A stretch of 55,994 nt of DNA from Acetobacteraceae bacterium (GTDB taxonomy: Bacteria; Pseudomonadota; Alphaproteobacteria; Acetobacterales; Acetobacteraceae), in contig JAIEOP010000003.1 in the NCBI GenBank assembly GCA_019750465.1, positions 1 to 55,994 on the forward strand, in the 5' to 3' direction. Positions within the stretch are counted from its first letter, which is position 1. Each line of letters starts with the position of its first letter. The position numbers were made by a program, and so were the translations under genes. The notes under the pieces were generated by a model. It was given only the letters and a program-made list of their open reading frames with translations, was not told the DNA's origin and did not search any database. Below are positions 15,678-23,829 of this stretch, piece by piece.

Positions 15678-17180
15678 ATGCCCGAGGCCCCCCTGCCGAG
15701 CCCCTCCACCGTGGCCGAGCCCGAGCATGTCGACGTGCTGATCGTCGGTGCCGGCATCTCGGGCATCGGCGCCGCCTACCACCTGCGGCAGCAATGCCCG
15801 GATCGCAGCTTCGTCATCCTGGAGGCGCAGGAAACCTTCGGCGGCACCTGGTGGACGCACAAATACCCCGGCATCCGCTCCGACAGCGACCTGCACACCT
15901 TCGGCTACCGCTTCAAGCCCTGGGTCGGCCCGCCCATCGCCACCGCCGACGAGATCCGCAAGTACATGGGCGAGGTCATCGAGGAGAACGGCCTCGGGCC
16001 CCGCATCCGCTACGGCCATCGCATCAGCCACGCCCGGTGGTCAGGCGGGGACAACCTCTGGACCGTCGAGGCGACGCGCACCGATACCGGCGAGACGCGG
16101 CGCTTCACCTGCGGCTTCCTGTTCATGTGCCAGGGCTACTACCGGCACGAGCAGGGCTACACGCCGGACTGGCCCGGCATGGACCGCTTCAAGGGCATCA
16201 TCGTCCATCCGCAGACCTGGCCGGAGAACCTGGACTACCGGGGCAAGCAGGTGGTCGTCATCGGCTCCGGCGCCACCGCCGCGACCGTGGTGCCGGCCAT
16301 GGCCGGCGTCGCCGCGCATGTGACGATGCTGCAGCGCACGCCGACCTATTTCCGCACCGGCCGCAACGCCATCGAGATCGCCGAGGAGCTGCGCGCGCTC
16401 GGCATCGACGAGACCTGGGTGCACGAGATCACCCGGCGGAAGATCCTGGCGGAGCAGGCCAGGTTCACCGAGCGCACCTTCCGCGAGCCGGACCGGGTGC
16501 GCGACGAGCTGATCGGCAACATCCGCAGCCTGCTCGGGCCCGACTACGACGTGGAGACGCATTTCACGCCGCCCTACCGGCCCTGGCGCCAGCGCCTGGC
16601 CTTCGTGCCCGACGCCGACCTGTTCCAGGGCATCGCCAAGGGCCAGGCCAGCGTCGTCACCGACGAGATCGAGGCCTTCGACGAGACCGGCATCCGCCTG
16701 AAGTCCGGCCGGCACCTGGATGCCGACATCATCGTCACGGCGACCGGCTTCGACCTCTGCGCGCTCGGCGACATCGCCTTCGAGATCGACGGCAGGCCGC
16801 TAGACTTCCACGAGACCGTCACCTACCGCGGCATGATGTTCACCGGCGTGCCGAACATGGCCTGGGTCTTCGGCTATTTCCGCGCGAGCTGGACCCTGCG
16901 CTCCGACCTGGTGGCGGATTTCGTGTGCCGGCTGCTGAAGCACATGCGGGCCACGCAGAAGCGCCGCGTCGAGGTCGCGCTGCGGCCGGAGGACCGGGAC
17001 ATGCCCCTGCTCGACTGGATCGACGCGGACAACTTCAACCCGGGCTACATGATGCGCGGCATGCACCTGCTGCCGCGCCGCGGCGACAAGCCGGAATGGC
17101 AGCACACCCAGGACTACTGGGCCGAGAAGGACGAGTTCCCGGCGATCGACCTGAGCGGCGCCGAGTTCGTCTATCGCTAG
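15678..17180 (+). CDS. Flavin-containing (EthA/Baeyer-Villiger-like) monooxygenase
   Basis: A 500-aa FAD/NADPH monooxygenase close to the EthA-type class B enzymes, distinct from the one at 3717-5354. The FAD motif GAGISGIGAAYHLRQ comes first, then FGGTWWTHKYPGIRSDSDLHTFGY, where GGTWW replaces the GGTWYW of cyclohexanone monooxygenases. The NADPH motif GSGATAATVVPAMA is mid-protein and IIVTATGFDLCALGD follows. ATG codons at 15594, 15660 and 15678 are in frame; 15678 is chosen because GGGAG lies about 11 bases upstream and little precedes the FAD motif. The TAG stop at 17178-17180 is shared with the first base pairs of a 102-bp repeat. Substrate unknown (ketone or thio-compound expected). Confidence 0.9.
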   Translation: MPEAPLPSPSTVAEPEHVDVLIVGAGISGIGAAYHLRQQCPDRSFVILEAQETFGGTWWTHKYPGIRSDSDLHTFGYRFKPWVGPPIATADEIRKYMGEVIEENGLGPRIRYGHRISHARWSGGDNLWTVEATRTDTGETRRFTCGFLFMCQGYYRHEQGYTPDWPGMDRFKGIIVHPQTWPENLDYRGKQVVVIGSGATAATVVPAMAGVAAHVTMLQRTPTYFRTGRNAIEIAEELRALGIDETWVHEITRRKILAEQARFTERTFREPDRVRDELIGNIRSLLGPDYDVETHFTPPYRPWRQRLAFVPDADLFQGIAKGQASVVTDEIEAFDETGIRLKSGRHLDADIIVTATGFDLCALGDIAFEIDGRPLDFHETVTYRGMMFTGVPNMAWVFGYFRASWTLRSDLVADFVCRLLKHMRATQKRRVEVALRPEDRDMPLLDWIDADNFNPGYMMRGMHLLPRRGDKPEWQHTQDYWAEKDEFPAIDLSGAEFVYR

Positions 17181-17280
17181 AGCGGGATGCGTTGAGGCAG
17201 AATCGCCGCAAACGCTGAATCCCGCGACCCGGCAAAGGCTGGAGCGTGTTGCGTGAGCGCATGCGAACGCAATACGCTCT
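17179..17280. repeat. 102-bp dispersed repeat, tandem copy A
   Basis: The element begins AGAGCGGGATGCG and ends in a 38-bp imperfect hairpin (GAGCGTGTTGCGTGAGCG / CGAACGCAATACGCTC). A nearly identical copy follows at exactly 102-bp spacing. Further copies are at 39583-39684 and 55912 to the window end. The TAG stop of the upstream monooxygenase overlaps its left edge. Confidence 0.85.
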
Positions 17281-17635
17281 AGAGCGGGATGCGTTGAGGC
17301 AGAATCGCCGCAAACGCTGAATCCCGCGACCCGGCAAAGGCTGGAGCGTGTTGCGTGAGCGCAGGCGAACGCAATACGCTCCAGGCAACCGGCTGGGGCA
17401 TCTGCGGCCCCGGCGGGGTCATGGGCGGGATCTCGGCCGGGCGATCCGGAACCGGGGTTTCCGCCGGCGGCCGTCCCGGGTCGGGCAGGCTGGGCGGCAA
17501 GCCCGGCAGTTCCGGCCCCGGGCCGGGCGGCGGGGTGACCGGCGGCGTCTCGGTGGGAGCGGTGGGTGGCAGGCCCGGCAATTCGGGCGGGGGCGGCTCG
17601 GCGGGCGCGCCGCCGGCAGGGCTGTTCATCGGCAT
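17279..17635 (-). CDS. Possible proline-rich small protein, C terminus encoded by a repeat
   Basis: An open frame of 118 aa starting at an ATG at 17635. The first 85 residues are strongly Pro/Gly/Glu-rich, with repeated ELPGLPP units, (T/S)xPPxTPPPGPGP and PPAETPVPDRPAEIPP. This composition is not expected by chance from an antisense frame. Short Pro-rich proteins of this kind occur in related bacteria but have no known role. The last 33 residues lie inside repeat copy B, so the natural C terminus is probably shorter or was extended when the repeat landed. No ribosome site is clear, and no partner gene suggests a function. Confidence 0.35.
   Translation of the reverse strand: MPMNSPAGGAPAEPPPPELPGLPPTAPTETPPVTPPPGPGPELPGLPPSLPDPGRPPAETPVPDRPAEIPPMTPPGPQMPQPVAWSVLRSPALTQHAPAFAGSRDSAFAAILPQRIPL
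17281..17382. repeat. 102-bp dispersed repeat, tandem copy B
   Basis: A direct tandem copy of the preceding element, differing at one base seen (GCATGCG becomes GCAGGCG in the hairpin loop). The junction reads CTCTAGAG, a palindrome that puts a TAG stop on both strands. An open minus-strand frame from the Pro-rich ORF crosses this copy and stops at the junction. Confidence 0.85.
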
Positions 17636-17767
17636 CCGGGATGAACGCAGGCAGGGCCGCGCCGTTTGCGGCGGCTTCTCCCTTTCGGTCCGGATGGCGA
17701 GCCGAAGGGTGCAATCGCCCCGCGCATGGGCCGGTCCGGGCGCCCGGCGCACCCGGGCCGGCGCCGG

Positions 17768-19354
17768 TCAGCGCCCCTGCATGCGGGCGAAGCGGAGCTG
17801 GATGTAGTTGTCCGCGGTCTGCGCGATCTCGACATTGGCGCGCGCGGCCCAGACGATCTGCTGCTGGTGCAGCGGGATGTAGGCGACGTCGTCGCGCACG
17901 ATCGCCGCCGTCTCCGAAATCATGGCCTGGCGCTTCGCCGCGTCGGTCTCGACGCCGATGCGCCCGATCAGCGCATCGAGCCGCGGGTTGGAATAGCCGC
18001 CGTTGTTGAACACGCCGCGCGTGCCGTCGCGCGTGCCGAGCAGGTTGAACAGCGCGTTGTGCGCGTCGGCCGTCGCCGGGGTCCAGCCCAGCAGGTAGAA
18101 ACTGGTATTGTAGCGCGGCGAGTTCACCTCGGCGAAGAAGCGCGCGCGGGTCTGCGCCGCCAGGGTCACGCGCACGCCGATCCGCGCCAGCATCGCCACC
18201 ACCGCGGTGCAGATCGCCTCGTCGTTCACGTAGCGGTCGTTCGGGCAGTCCAGCGTCACGCCGAAGCCGTTCGGATAGCCGGCCTCCGCCAGCAGCTTGC
18301 GCGAGGCGTCGAGATCGAGGGGGAGGCGCCGGTCGTCGGCCTCGACGAAGCCGTTCACGCCAGGACCCCACATCAGCCCTGTCGGGCGCGACTGGCCGCG
18401 CATGACGGTACGCTGGATGGCGTTCACGTCGATCGCCTGGTAGATGGCGCGGCGCACGCGCACGTCCTGGAAGGGATTCCGCCCCTTCACGTCGGACTTC
18501 AGCAGCTCGGCGCGGGACTGGTCCATGCCGAGGTAGATGGTGCGCAGCTCCGGCCCCTGGATGGTGCGCACGCCTTGGCTGCGCGAGATGCGCTCCACGT
18601 CCTGCGGCGGCACGGTATAGACGAAGTCCACCTCGCCCGAGAGCAGCGCCGCCACGCGCGTCGCGTCGTTGGCGATGATGTTGAGCTCCGCGCGCTCGAT
18701 GTTGTGCGTCGGCGTGTCCCACCAGGTCGGGTTGCGCTCCAGCACCGTGCGGCGGTCGGGCTCGCGGCTGACCAGGCGGAAGGGGCCGGTGCCCATGGCG
18801 TTGCGGGTGGCGAAATTCTCCTCCCGCGTCGTCAGGTCGGCGGGGCGCACCGCGTTGTTCCGCTCCGCCCAGGTCCTGGACATCATGCCGACCGTGGCGA
18901 TCTCGCGCGCGAAGATGGGGTTGGGCTCGACGGTCTCGAACTCGACGGTGTGGTCGTCGATCTTCCGCACCTCCTTCACCGTGGCGAAGTTGGCGTTGAG
19001 CTGCGAGCCCGGGCCGCGCGCCCGCTGCACGCTGAAGACCACGTCGTCCGCCGTGAAGGGCGTGCCGTCGGTGAAGCGCACGCCCCGCCGCAGGTGGAAG
19101 CGCCAGACGGTGGGGCTGGGCTGTTCCCAGCGCTCGGCCAGGGCCGGCTCCGGCTCCATCTGCCGGTTGCGGCGCACCAGCGGCTCATAGATGTGGGAGT
19201 TGAAGGCGAGCAGGAAGGTTTCGTTCCTGGTATAGGGATCCATCGAGTTGACGTCGCCGTCATTGGCCCAGCGGAAGACCTGGGCGGCGGCGGGCAGGGG
19301 CGCGGCGAGCGCGGAGCCGCAGAGCAGCGCGGCGGCGAGGGCGGTGAGGCGCAT
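17768..19354 (-). CDS. ABC transporter family 5 (peptide/nickel-type) substrate-binding protein
   Basis: A 528-aa periplasmic receptor of the DppA/OppA class. The signal peptide MRLTALAAALLCGSALA ends with AAAQ near residue 25. The mature chain starts VFRWANDGDVNSMDPYTRNETF, followed by VWRFHLRRGVRFTDGTPFTADDVVFS, MGTGPFRLVSREPDRRTVLERNP and RRAIYQAIDVNAIQRTVM, all standard for the family. No permease or ATPase genes adjoin it; the neighbours are a Pro-rich ORF and an MFS carrier. The ligand is probably a peptide or other small organic compound carried by a transporter encoded elsewhere. Confidence 0.92.
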   Translation of the reverse strand: MRLTALAAALLCGSALAAPLPAAAQVFRWANDGDVNSMDPYTRNETFLLAFNSHIYEPLVRRNRQMEPEPALAERWEQPSPTVWRFHLRRGVRFTDGTPFTADDVVFSVQRARGPGSQLNANFATVKEVRKIDDHTVEFETVEPNPIFAREIATVGMMSRTWAERNNAVRPADLTTREENFATRNAMGTGPFRLVSREPDRRTVLERNPTWWDTPTHNIERAELNIIANDATRVAALLSGEVDFVYTVPPQDVERISRSQGVRTIQGPELRTIYLGMDQSRAELLKSDVKGRNPFQDVRVRRAIYQAIDVNAIQRTVMRGQSRPTGLMWGPGVNGFVEADDRRLPLDLDASRKLLAEAGYPNGFGVTLDCPNDRYVNDEAICTAVVAMLARIGVRVTLAAQTRARFFAEVNSPRYNTSFYLLGWTPATADAHNALFNLLGTRDGTRGVFNNGGYSNPRLDALIGRIGVETDAAKRQAMISETAAIVRDDVAYIPLHQQQIVWAARANVEIAQTADNYIQLRFARMQGR

Positions 19355-19482
19355 GACGATTCTGTCTCCCGGACGTCCCGTATGGCCGCGAAACTAGGTG
19401 AAGCGCGCCGCCCCGGAAAGGCCCCTGGCGCTACCCCGCCGCCTGTCCCAGGCTGGCTGCCTTCGGGGGAGGAACACCGGGC

Positions 19483-20730
19483 ATGCAGGGGACCGGGCCG
19501 TCCGGCAGCATCGAGACGCGCGCCTCCTGGGCGGTGGCGATGGCGGCCGTCGCCATCCTCTCCTTCGCCTTCGGCGCGCCGCTCATCGTCGTCATCGCGC
19601 TGAAGCCGGTCGCGGCCGATCTCGGCGCGGAGCGCGCGGTGCCGGCGCTGGCCTCCTCGCTCGCCTTCCTCGGCGCCGGGGCGGGCGGCATCCTGATGGG
19701 CTGGCTCTCGGGGCGGATCGGCATGCGCGCCGTGGCGATGATCGGCGCCGTCATGGTCGGCGCCGGCCTGGTTCTCGCCAGCGGCGGCACGGACTGGCAG
19801 CTGCTGCTGGGCTACGGCGTCTTCGTCGGGCTGCTCGGCAACGGCGCGCTGTTCCCGCCGATGCTGGCCTACGTCTCGCGCTGGTTCGACCGGCGCCGCG
19901 GCACCGCGCTCGCGCTCGTCTCCTCCGGGCAATACGTCGCCGGCGTGCTCTGGCCCGTGCTGTTCGAGCGTGCGGTGGCGCTCTGGGGCTGGCAGGCGAC
20001 GATGCGGGGCTTCGCCGTCGTGGTTCTGGCCGGCGTGCTGCCGATTGCGGCGCTGGTGCTGCGGCCGGCCCCCGTCCCGCCGGCCTCGACGGGGACGCGG
20101 TCCGGCGAGGCAGCGCCGGGCGCGCCGGTGCTCGGCCTGCCGCCGAACCTGGCCATGGCGATCATGGGCTGCGGCATCTTCCTCTGCTGCGTGCCGATGG
20201 CGATGCCGGCGGCGCACCTGGTGGCCTTCTGCACGGATCTCGGCATCGCCGCGCAGCAGGGCGCGCTGATGGTCTCGGTGCTGCTGGTGGCGGCCTTCCT
20301 GGCGCGCCAGGCCTGGGGCTGGGTCGCCGACCGCATCGGCGGGCTGCAGAGCGTGCTGGCCGGCAACATCGCCCAGGTGGTGGGGATGTCGCTGTTCCTC
20401 GTGACGCAGGACGAGGCCGGGCTGTTCGTCGTGGCGGCGATCTACGGCATGGGGTTTTCCGGCATCATCCCGTCCTGGATGCTGGCGGTGCGCCAGCTCT
20501 TCCCGGCGGGGGAGGCATCCTGGCGGATGCCCTGCGTGCTGTTCCCGGGCCTTGCCGGCATGGCCTTCGGTGCCTGGCTGGCCGGGTGGATGTACGACCG
20601 CTTCGGCAATTACGCCGTGGCCTGGGAGGTGGGGATCGCGCTGAACGTGGTGCAGGTGGCGCTGGTGGCGACGCTGCTGTGGCGCCACCTGCGGCATCGC
20701 CCGCGCATGGCCGGCGCTGTGGCCGCCTGA
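19483..20730 (+). CDS. MFS transporter (monocarboxylate-porter-like)
   Basis: A 415-aa inner-membrane carrier with about 12 hydrophobic segments. The loop after helix 2 has GWLSGRIGMRAVA, the MFS motif between helices 2 and 3, with its equivalent in the second half at WGWVADRIGGLQSV. RWFDRRRGTALALVSSGQYVAG is typical of oxalate/monocarboxylate-type members. GGGGGAGG precedes the ATG by about 11 bases. It ends exactly where the small gene on the other strand ends (stops adjoin), and no regulator is next to it. The substrate is likely an organic acid, inferred from family resemblance. Confidence 0.9.
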   Translation: MQGTGPSGSIETRASWAVAMAAVAILSFAFGAPLIVVIALKPVAADLGAERAVPALASSLAFLGAGAGGILMGWLSGRIGMRAVAMIGAVMVGAGLVLASGGTDWQLLLGYGVFVGLLGNGALFPPMLAYVSRWFDRRRGTALALVSSGQYVAGVLWPVLFERAVALWGWQATMRGFAVVVLAGVLPIAALVLRPAPVPPASTGTRSGEAAPGAPVLGLPPNLAMAIMGCGIFLCCVPMAMPAAHLVAFCTDLGIAAQQGALMVSVLLVAAFLARQAWGWVADRIGGLQSVLAGNIAQVVGMSLFLVTQDEAGLFVVAAIYGMGFSGIIPSWMLAVRQLFPAGEASWRMPCVLFPGLAGMAFGAWLAGWMYDRFGNYAVAWEVGIALNVVQVALVATLLWRHLRHRPRMAGAVAA

Positions 20731-21000
20731 TCAGGGCAGGCGCGTCAGCGTGCGGTGGTTGGCGCGCAGCCGGCGGTGCGCCGGGCGCAGCGCCGCGGCC
20801 ATCACCGCGGCCGGGTCGGCGCCGGTGAGCACGGCGCGTCCCGCGGCGAAGCCGCCGGCGGCGAAGGCACGCTGCTTCTCCATGGCGTATTCCACCAGCA
20901 GCGCCTGGGCGCGTGCCGGTTCGGACCACATGGACAGGCTGCGAAGCGTGAAGACAGTGCCGGCCTGCCAGGCCAGCATCGCGGTGGCAAATGGGTTCAT
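20731..21000 (-). CDS. Small conserved-looking protein of unknown function
   Basis: An 89-aa protein with the pattern MNPFxTAMLAWQ, two predicted helices, and a basic end RPAHRRLRANHRTL. Short alphaproteobacterial proteins with this layout (a MxPF start, a helical body, and ANRRRL-like tails) are often labelled phasin-like or, misleadingly, antifreeze protein. I recall that resemblance but cannot test it. It has no signal peptide. It converges on the MFS gene with adjoining stops and lies 70 bp upstream of the end of the peroxiredoxin gene. The function is unknown. Confidence 0.6.
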   Translation of the reverse strand: MNPFATAMLAWQAGTVFTLRSLSMWSEPARAQALLVEYAMEKQRAFAAGGFAAGRAVLTGADPAAVMAAALRPAHRRLRANHRTLTRLP

Positions 21001-21069
21001 GCCACCGCGTATAGCAGGTTCCTGGCCGCGCCGCGCCTCACGTCGCGCGCAGCGGAGGGCCGAGGCGGC

Positions 21070-21552
21070 TCAGAGCGCCTTCAGGATCGCCTCGCCCCCG
21101 CTCACCTCGAAGGCGCCCGGCGCCTCCACGGCGACATGCGTCACCTTGCCGTCCTTCGCGACCAGGGCGAAGCGCTGGCAGCGCACGCCGAGGCCGCGCG
21201 CGGTCAGGTCCAACTCCAGCCCGAGCTTCCTCGTGAACTCGGCGCTGCCGTCGGCCAGCATCACGACCTTGTCGCCGACGCCCTGGTCCTTGCCCCAGGC
21301 GCCCATCACGAAGGCATCGTTCACCGCCATGCAGGCGATGACGTCGACGCCCTTGGCCTTCAGCGCGTCGATGTTCTGCAGGAAGCTCGGCAGGTGCTTG
21401 GCCGAGCAGGTGGGGGTGAAGGCACCGGGCACGCCGAACAGCACCACGGTCTTGCCCTTGAACAGCTCGTCCGTGGAGACCTCCTTCGGCCCCTCGGCCG
21501 TGCCCTGCACCAGCTTGCTGGACGGGATCGCGTCGCCTGCCTTGATCGTCAC
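21070..21552 (-). CDS. Peroxiredoxin (Prx5/AhpE-like, thioredoxin fold)
   Basis: A 160-aa thiol peroxidase of the Prx5 family that reduces hydroperoxides in the cytoplasm using thiols. The active site is PGAFTPTCSAKHLPSF with peroxidatic Cys in the PTxxC pattern, and MAVNDAFVMGAW and GLGVRCQRFALVAKDGKV are further family stretches. The GTG at 21552 is chosen since it gives the usual VTIKAGDAIP start and has a strong GAGGAGGA ribosome site. Longer frames read into non-coding sequence. A second Cys in the VRCQRF motif is common in the group. The gene is divergent from yqgE. Confidence 0.92.
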   Translation of the reverse strand: MTIKAGDAIPSSKLVQGTAEGPKEVSTDELFKGKTVVLFGVPGAFTPTCSAKHLPSFLQNIDALKAKGVDVIACMAVNDAFVMGAWGKDQGVGDKVVMLADGSAEFTRKLGLELDLTARGLGVRCQRFALVAKDGKVTHVAVEAPGAFEVSGGEAILKAL

Positions 21553-21709
21553 TGCGGGGGTCCTCCTCCTCGACGGGCCGCATGTAGCCCGCCGCCCGGG
21601 GGCTGTCACCGCCGTTCCCGGCGGGAGGGCAGGGGTGCGCGCGGCGGCGTGTCCGGCAGGCCCGTCCGGCATCCTTGCGACTCCCGGCCGGCGCCGCCAT
21701 CTTGCGCCC

Positions 21710-22321
21710 ATGGCGAGGCGAACGCGCACGACGGCCAGGGTCGGGGCCCGCGAGGACCGGCCGGGCGAGGGCTATCTCAGCGGGCAGATGCTGATCGCGA
21801 TGCCCGGCATGCAGGATCCGCGCTTCGCGCGGACGGTGATCTGCCTGGTCGCGCATTCGGCCGATGGCGCCATGGGGATCGTCGTCAACAAGCCCATGGA
21901 CGGCCTGTCCTTCGACGACCTGGTGCGCCAGCTCGGGCTCGAGCCGGTGCCGCCGCAGCGGAGCATCCGCATGCTGCAGGGCGGGCCGGTGGATGGCGGG
22001 CGCGGCTTCGTGCTGCATACGCCCGACTGGTCCACCGATGGTTCGCTGGCCGTGACGAAGGAGCTGGCGATGACCGCCAGCATCGACATCCTGAAGGCGA
22101 TCGCGGGCGGCGGCGGGCCACGGCGGGGGGTCCTGGCGCTGGGCTATGCGGGTTGGGGGCCGGGCCAGCTGGAGGAGGAGATCCAGCGCAACGCCTGGCT
22201 CTCCGTGCCGGCCGACGAGGAACTGCTGTTCGACGCCGAGGATGCCGGCAAGTGGCGCCTGGCGATGGCGCGGCTGAAGGTCGATCCGGTGCTGCTCTCG
22301 GGGGCGATCGGGCACGCCTGA
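21710..22321 (+). CDS. YqgE/AlgH family protein
   Basis: A 203-aa protein of the conserved YqgE/AlgH (DUF179) family. Seen are GYLSGQMLIAMPGMQDPRFARTVICLVAHSADGAMGIVVNKP, the RMLQGGPVDGGRGFVLHTPDW segment and YAGWGPGQLEEEIQRNAWL, which together are diagnostic. Length fits the family (about 190-205 aa). The ATG at 21710 starts just ahead of a basic leader MARRTRTTARV. The biochemical role of YqgE is not established, and in many genomes it lies beside the Holliday-junction resolvase yqgF, which is absent here. Confidence 0.92.
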   Translation: MARRTRTTARVGAREDRPGEGYLSGQMLIAMPGMQDPRFARTVICLVAHSADGAMGIVVNKPMDGLSFDDLVRQLGLEPVPPQRSIRMLQGGPVDGGRGFVLHTPDWSTDGSLAVTKELAMTASIDILKAIAGGGGPRRGVLALGYAGWGPGQLEEEIQRNAWLSVPADEELLFDAEDAGKWRLAMARLKVDPVLLSGAIGHA

Positions 22322-22429
22322 CGCCGGTCGCCGCCGCAGGCGGCCGGTGACGTTCGGGGCTGTCTCGCTGTAAGCGTCGGTGGTCCGCCGCCGACCAGGG
22401 CGATGGACCAAATCGGGAGACGCAGCACC

Positions 22430-23416
22430 ATGTCCTCACGTCGCCGGATCCTTGCCATCGCCCCCGCGCTGGCCGTTGCCCTCCTGTCACGGAACCGTGG
22501 CGCCCGGGCACAGCAGGGCGGCTTTCCCAACCGGTCCCTGACGATCATCAATCCCTACCCGCCCGGCGGCGCGACCGACTTCGGTGCCCGCCTGGTCGCG
22601 GCGGGGATGGAGGCCCAGCTCGGGCAGTCCGTGGTGGTGGACAACCGGCCGGGCGCGGGCACGGCCGTTGCCAACGCCTATGTCGCGGGGCAGCAGCCGG
22701 ATGGCTACACGCTGCTGATGGGCACCACCTCCCTGGCCGTCGTGCCGCACCTCCAGCCAGGCTCGCAGCCGCGCGATCCCCGCAGCGCCTTCACGCCGAT
22801 CGGCACCGCCACCCGCTCCGCCTTCCTGCTGCACGTGCACCCGGACCTGCCGGCGCGCAGCGTGGCGGAGCTGATCGCCTACGCGAAGGCCAATCCCGGC
22901 AAGCTGAGCTGGGGCAGCTCCGGCATCGGCGCGATCAACCACATGACGCTGGAACTGTTCCGTGCCCGTGCCGGCATCGATGTCGAGCATGTCCCCTACC
23001 GCGGTGGGGCACCGGCGCTGCTGGACCTGCAGGCCGGACGCATCCAGGCGATGTTCGCGGCGCTGCAGGAGGCGGTGGGTTCGGTCGGCGCTGGAAGGAC
23101 GCGGGCCCTCGGCATCAGTTCGGCGACCCGCTCGCCCGCCTTCCCCGACGTGCCGCCGATCGCGGACACGCTGCCGGGATTCGAGACGATCTTCTGGCAG
23201 GGGCTGTTCGGGCCGGCGGGGCTGCCGGAGCCGGTCGTGGCGCGCCTTGGCACCGCGCTGCGTGCCGCGACGACCGACGAAACCACACGCCGCCGCATGG
23301 CCGAGCAGGGCGTCGAGGCCTGGACCGGCGACGCGGCGCTGCTCGCCCAGACCCTTGCCGATGACTACGGGGTCTGGGGCAAGGTCATCCGCGACGCCGG
23401 CCTGCGCGCCGAGTAG
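22430..23416 (+). CDS. Bug-family (TctC-like) periplasmic solute-binding protein
   Basis: A 328-aa tripartite tricarboxylate transporter receptor. The signal sequence SSRRRILAIAPALAVALLS ends GARAQ near residue 30, with a twin-arginine-like RRR start. Family stretches are FPNRSLTIINPYPPGGATD, VVDNRPGAGTAVANAYVAGQQPDGYTLLMG and LSWGSSGIGAINHMTLELF. The ATG at 22430 follows GGGAGA at suitable distance, so the upstream in-frame ATG at 22403 is rejected. It has no transporter partner nearby and differs strongly from the receptor at 10603-11553. The ligand cannot be told. Confidence 0.9.
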   Translation: MSSRRRILAIAPALAVALLSRNRGARAQQGGFPNRSLTIINPYPPGGATDFGARLVAAGMEAQLGQSVVVDNRPGAGTAVANAYVAGQQPDGYTLLMGTTSLAVVPHLQPGSQPRDPRSAFTPIGTATRSAFLLHVHPDLPARSVAELIAYAKANPGKLSWGSSGIGAINHMTLELFRARAGIDVEHVPYRGGAPALLDLQAGRIQAMFAALQEAVGSVGAGRTRALGISSATRSPAFPDVPPIADTLPGFETIFWQGLFGPAGLPEPVVARLGTALRAATTDETTRRRMAEQGVEAWTGDAALLAQTLADDYGVWGKVIRDAGLRAE

Positions 23417-23548
23417 CGCCAGGGCGGAAATGCGGCAGTGCATCCCGGCGGCGGTACGGGCCCGCCCGCGGCCGTCGCCGCGCATGCCCGCGGGCGTGAT
23501 CGCCGGCACGCCTGCACGGCGTGCCGGCCGAAACGCCCGGGTCGCGGA

Positions 23549-23740
23549 TCAGGCGCGGTCCTTGTCCATCGCGTCGCGCGCCGCGTCCTTGGCGCCGCCG
23601 ACGGCGTTCTGCACCTTGCCCTCCGCCTTGTCGGCCTTGCCCTCGGCCTGCAGCTTGGTGTCGCCGGAGAGCTTGCCCGCCGCGTCCTTCACGGCGCCCT
23701 TGGCCTGCTTGGCGGCACCGGCGATGCGATCCTTGTCCAT
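23549..23740 (-). CDS. CsbD family stress-response protein
   Basis: A 63-aa, highly charged Lys/Ala/Asp/Gly-rich protein with the family pattern DRIAGAAKQAKGAVKDAAGKLSGD followed by KADKAEGKVQNAVGGAKDAARD. CsbD-like proteins are small, probably unstructured general-stress proteins of unknown mechanism. The ATG at 23740 (MDKDRI) matches the family start; the ATG nine codons upstream adds an unrelated basic stretch. The gene stands alone between two solute-receptor genes. Confidence 0.88.
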   Translation of the reverse strand: MDKDRIAGAAKQAKGAVKDAAGKLSGDTKLQAEGKADKAEGKVQNAVGGAKDAARDAMDKDRA

Positions 23741-23829
23741 GTCTCGTCTCCCGAACGCGCGCGCCACGGGAATGCGGCGGCGTCAGGTCGAAAACGCGGG
23801 CGGCAGGCGAAAGGTTGCCTCGTGCCGTT

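Noticed and set aside
17035-17388. Small minus-strand ORF repeating RSRNTLQPLPGRG
   Set aside because: It arises from two tandem copies of the 102-bp repeat; the same frame appears at 39559-39762 for the same reason. Not a protein family.
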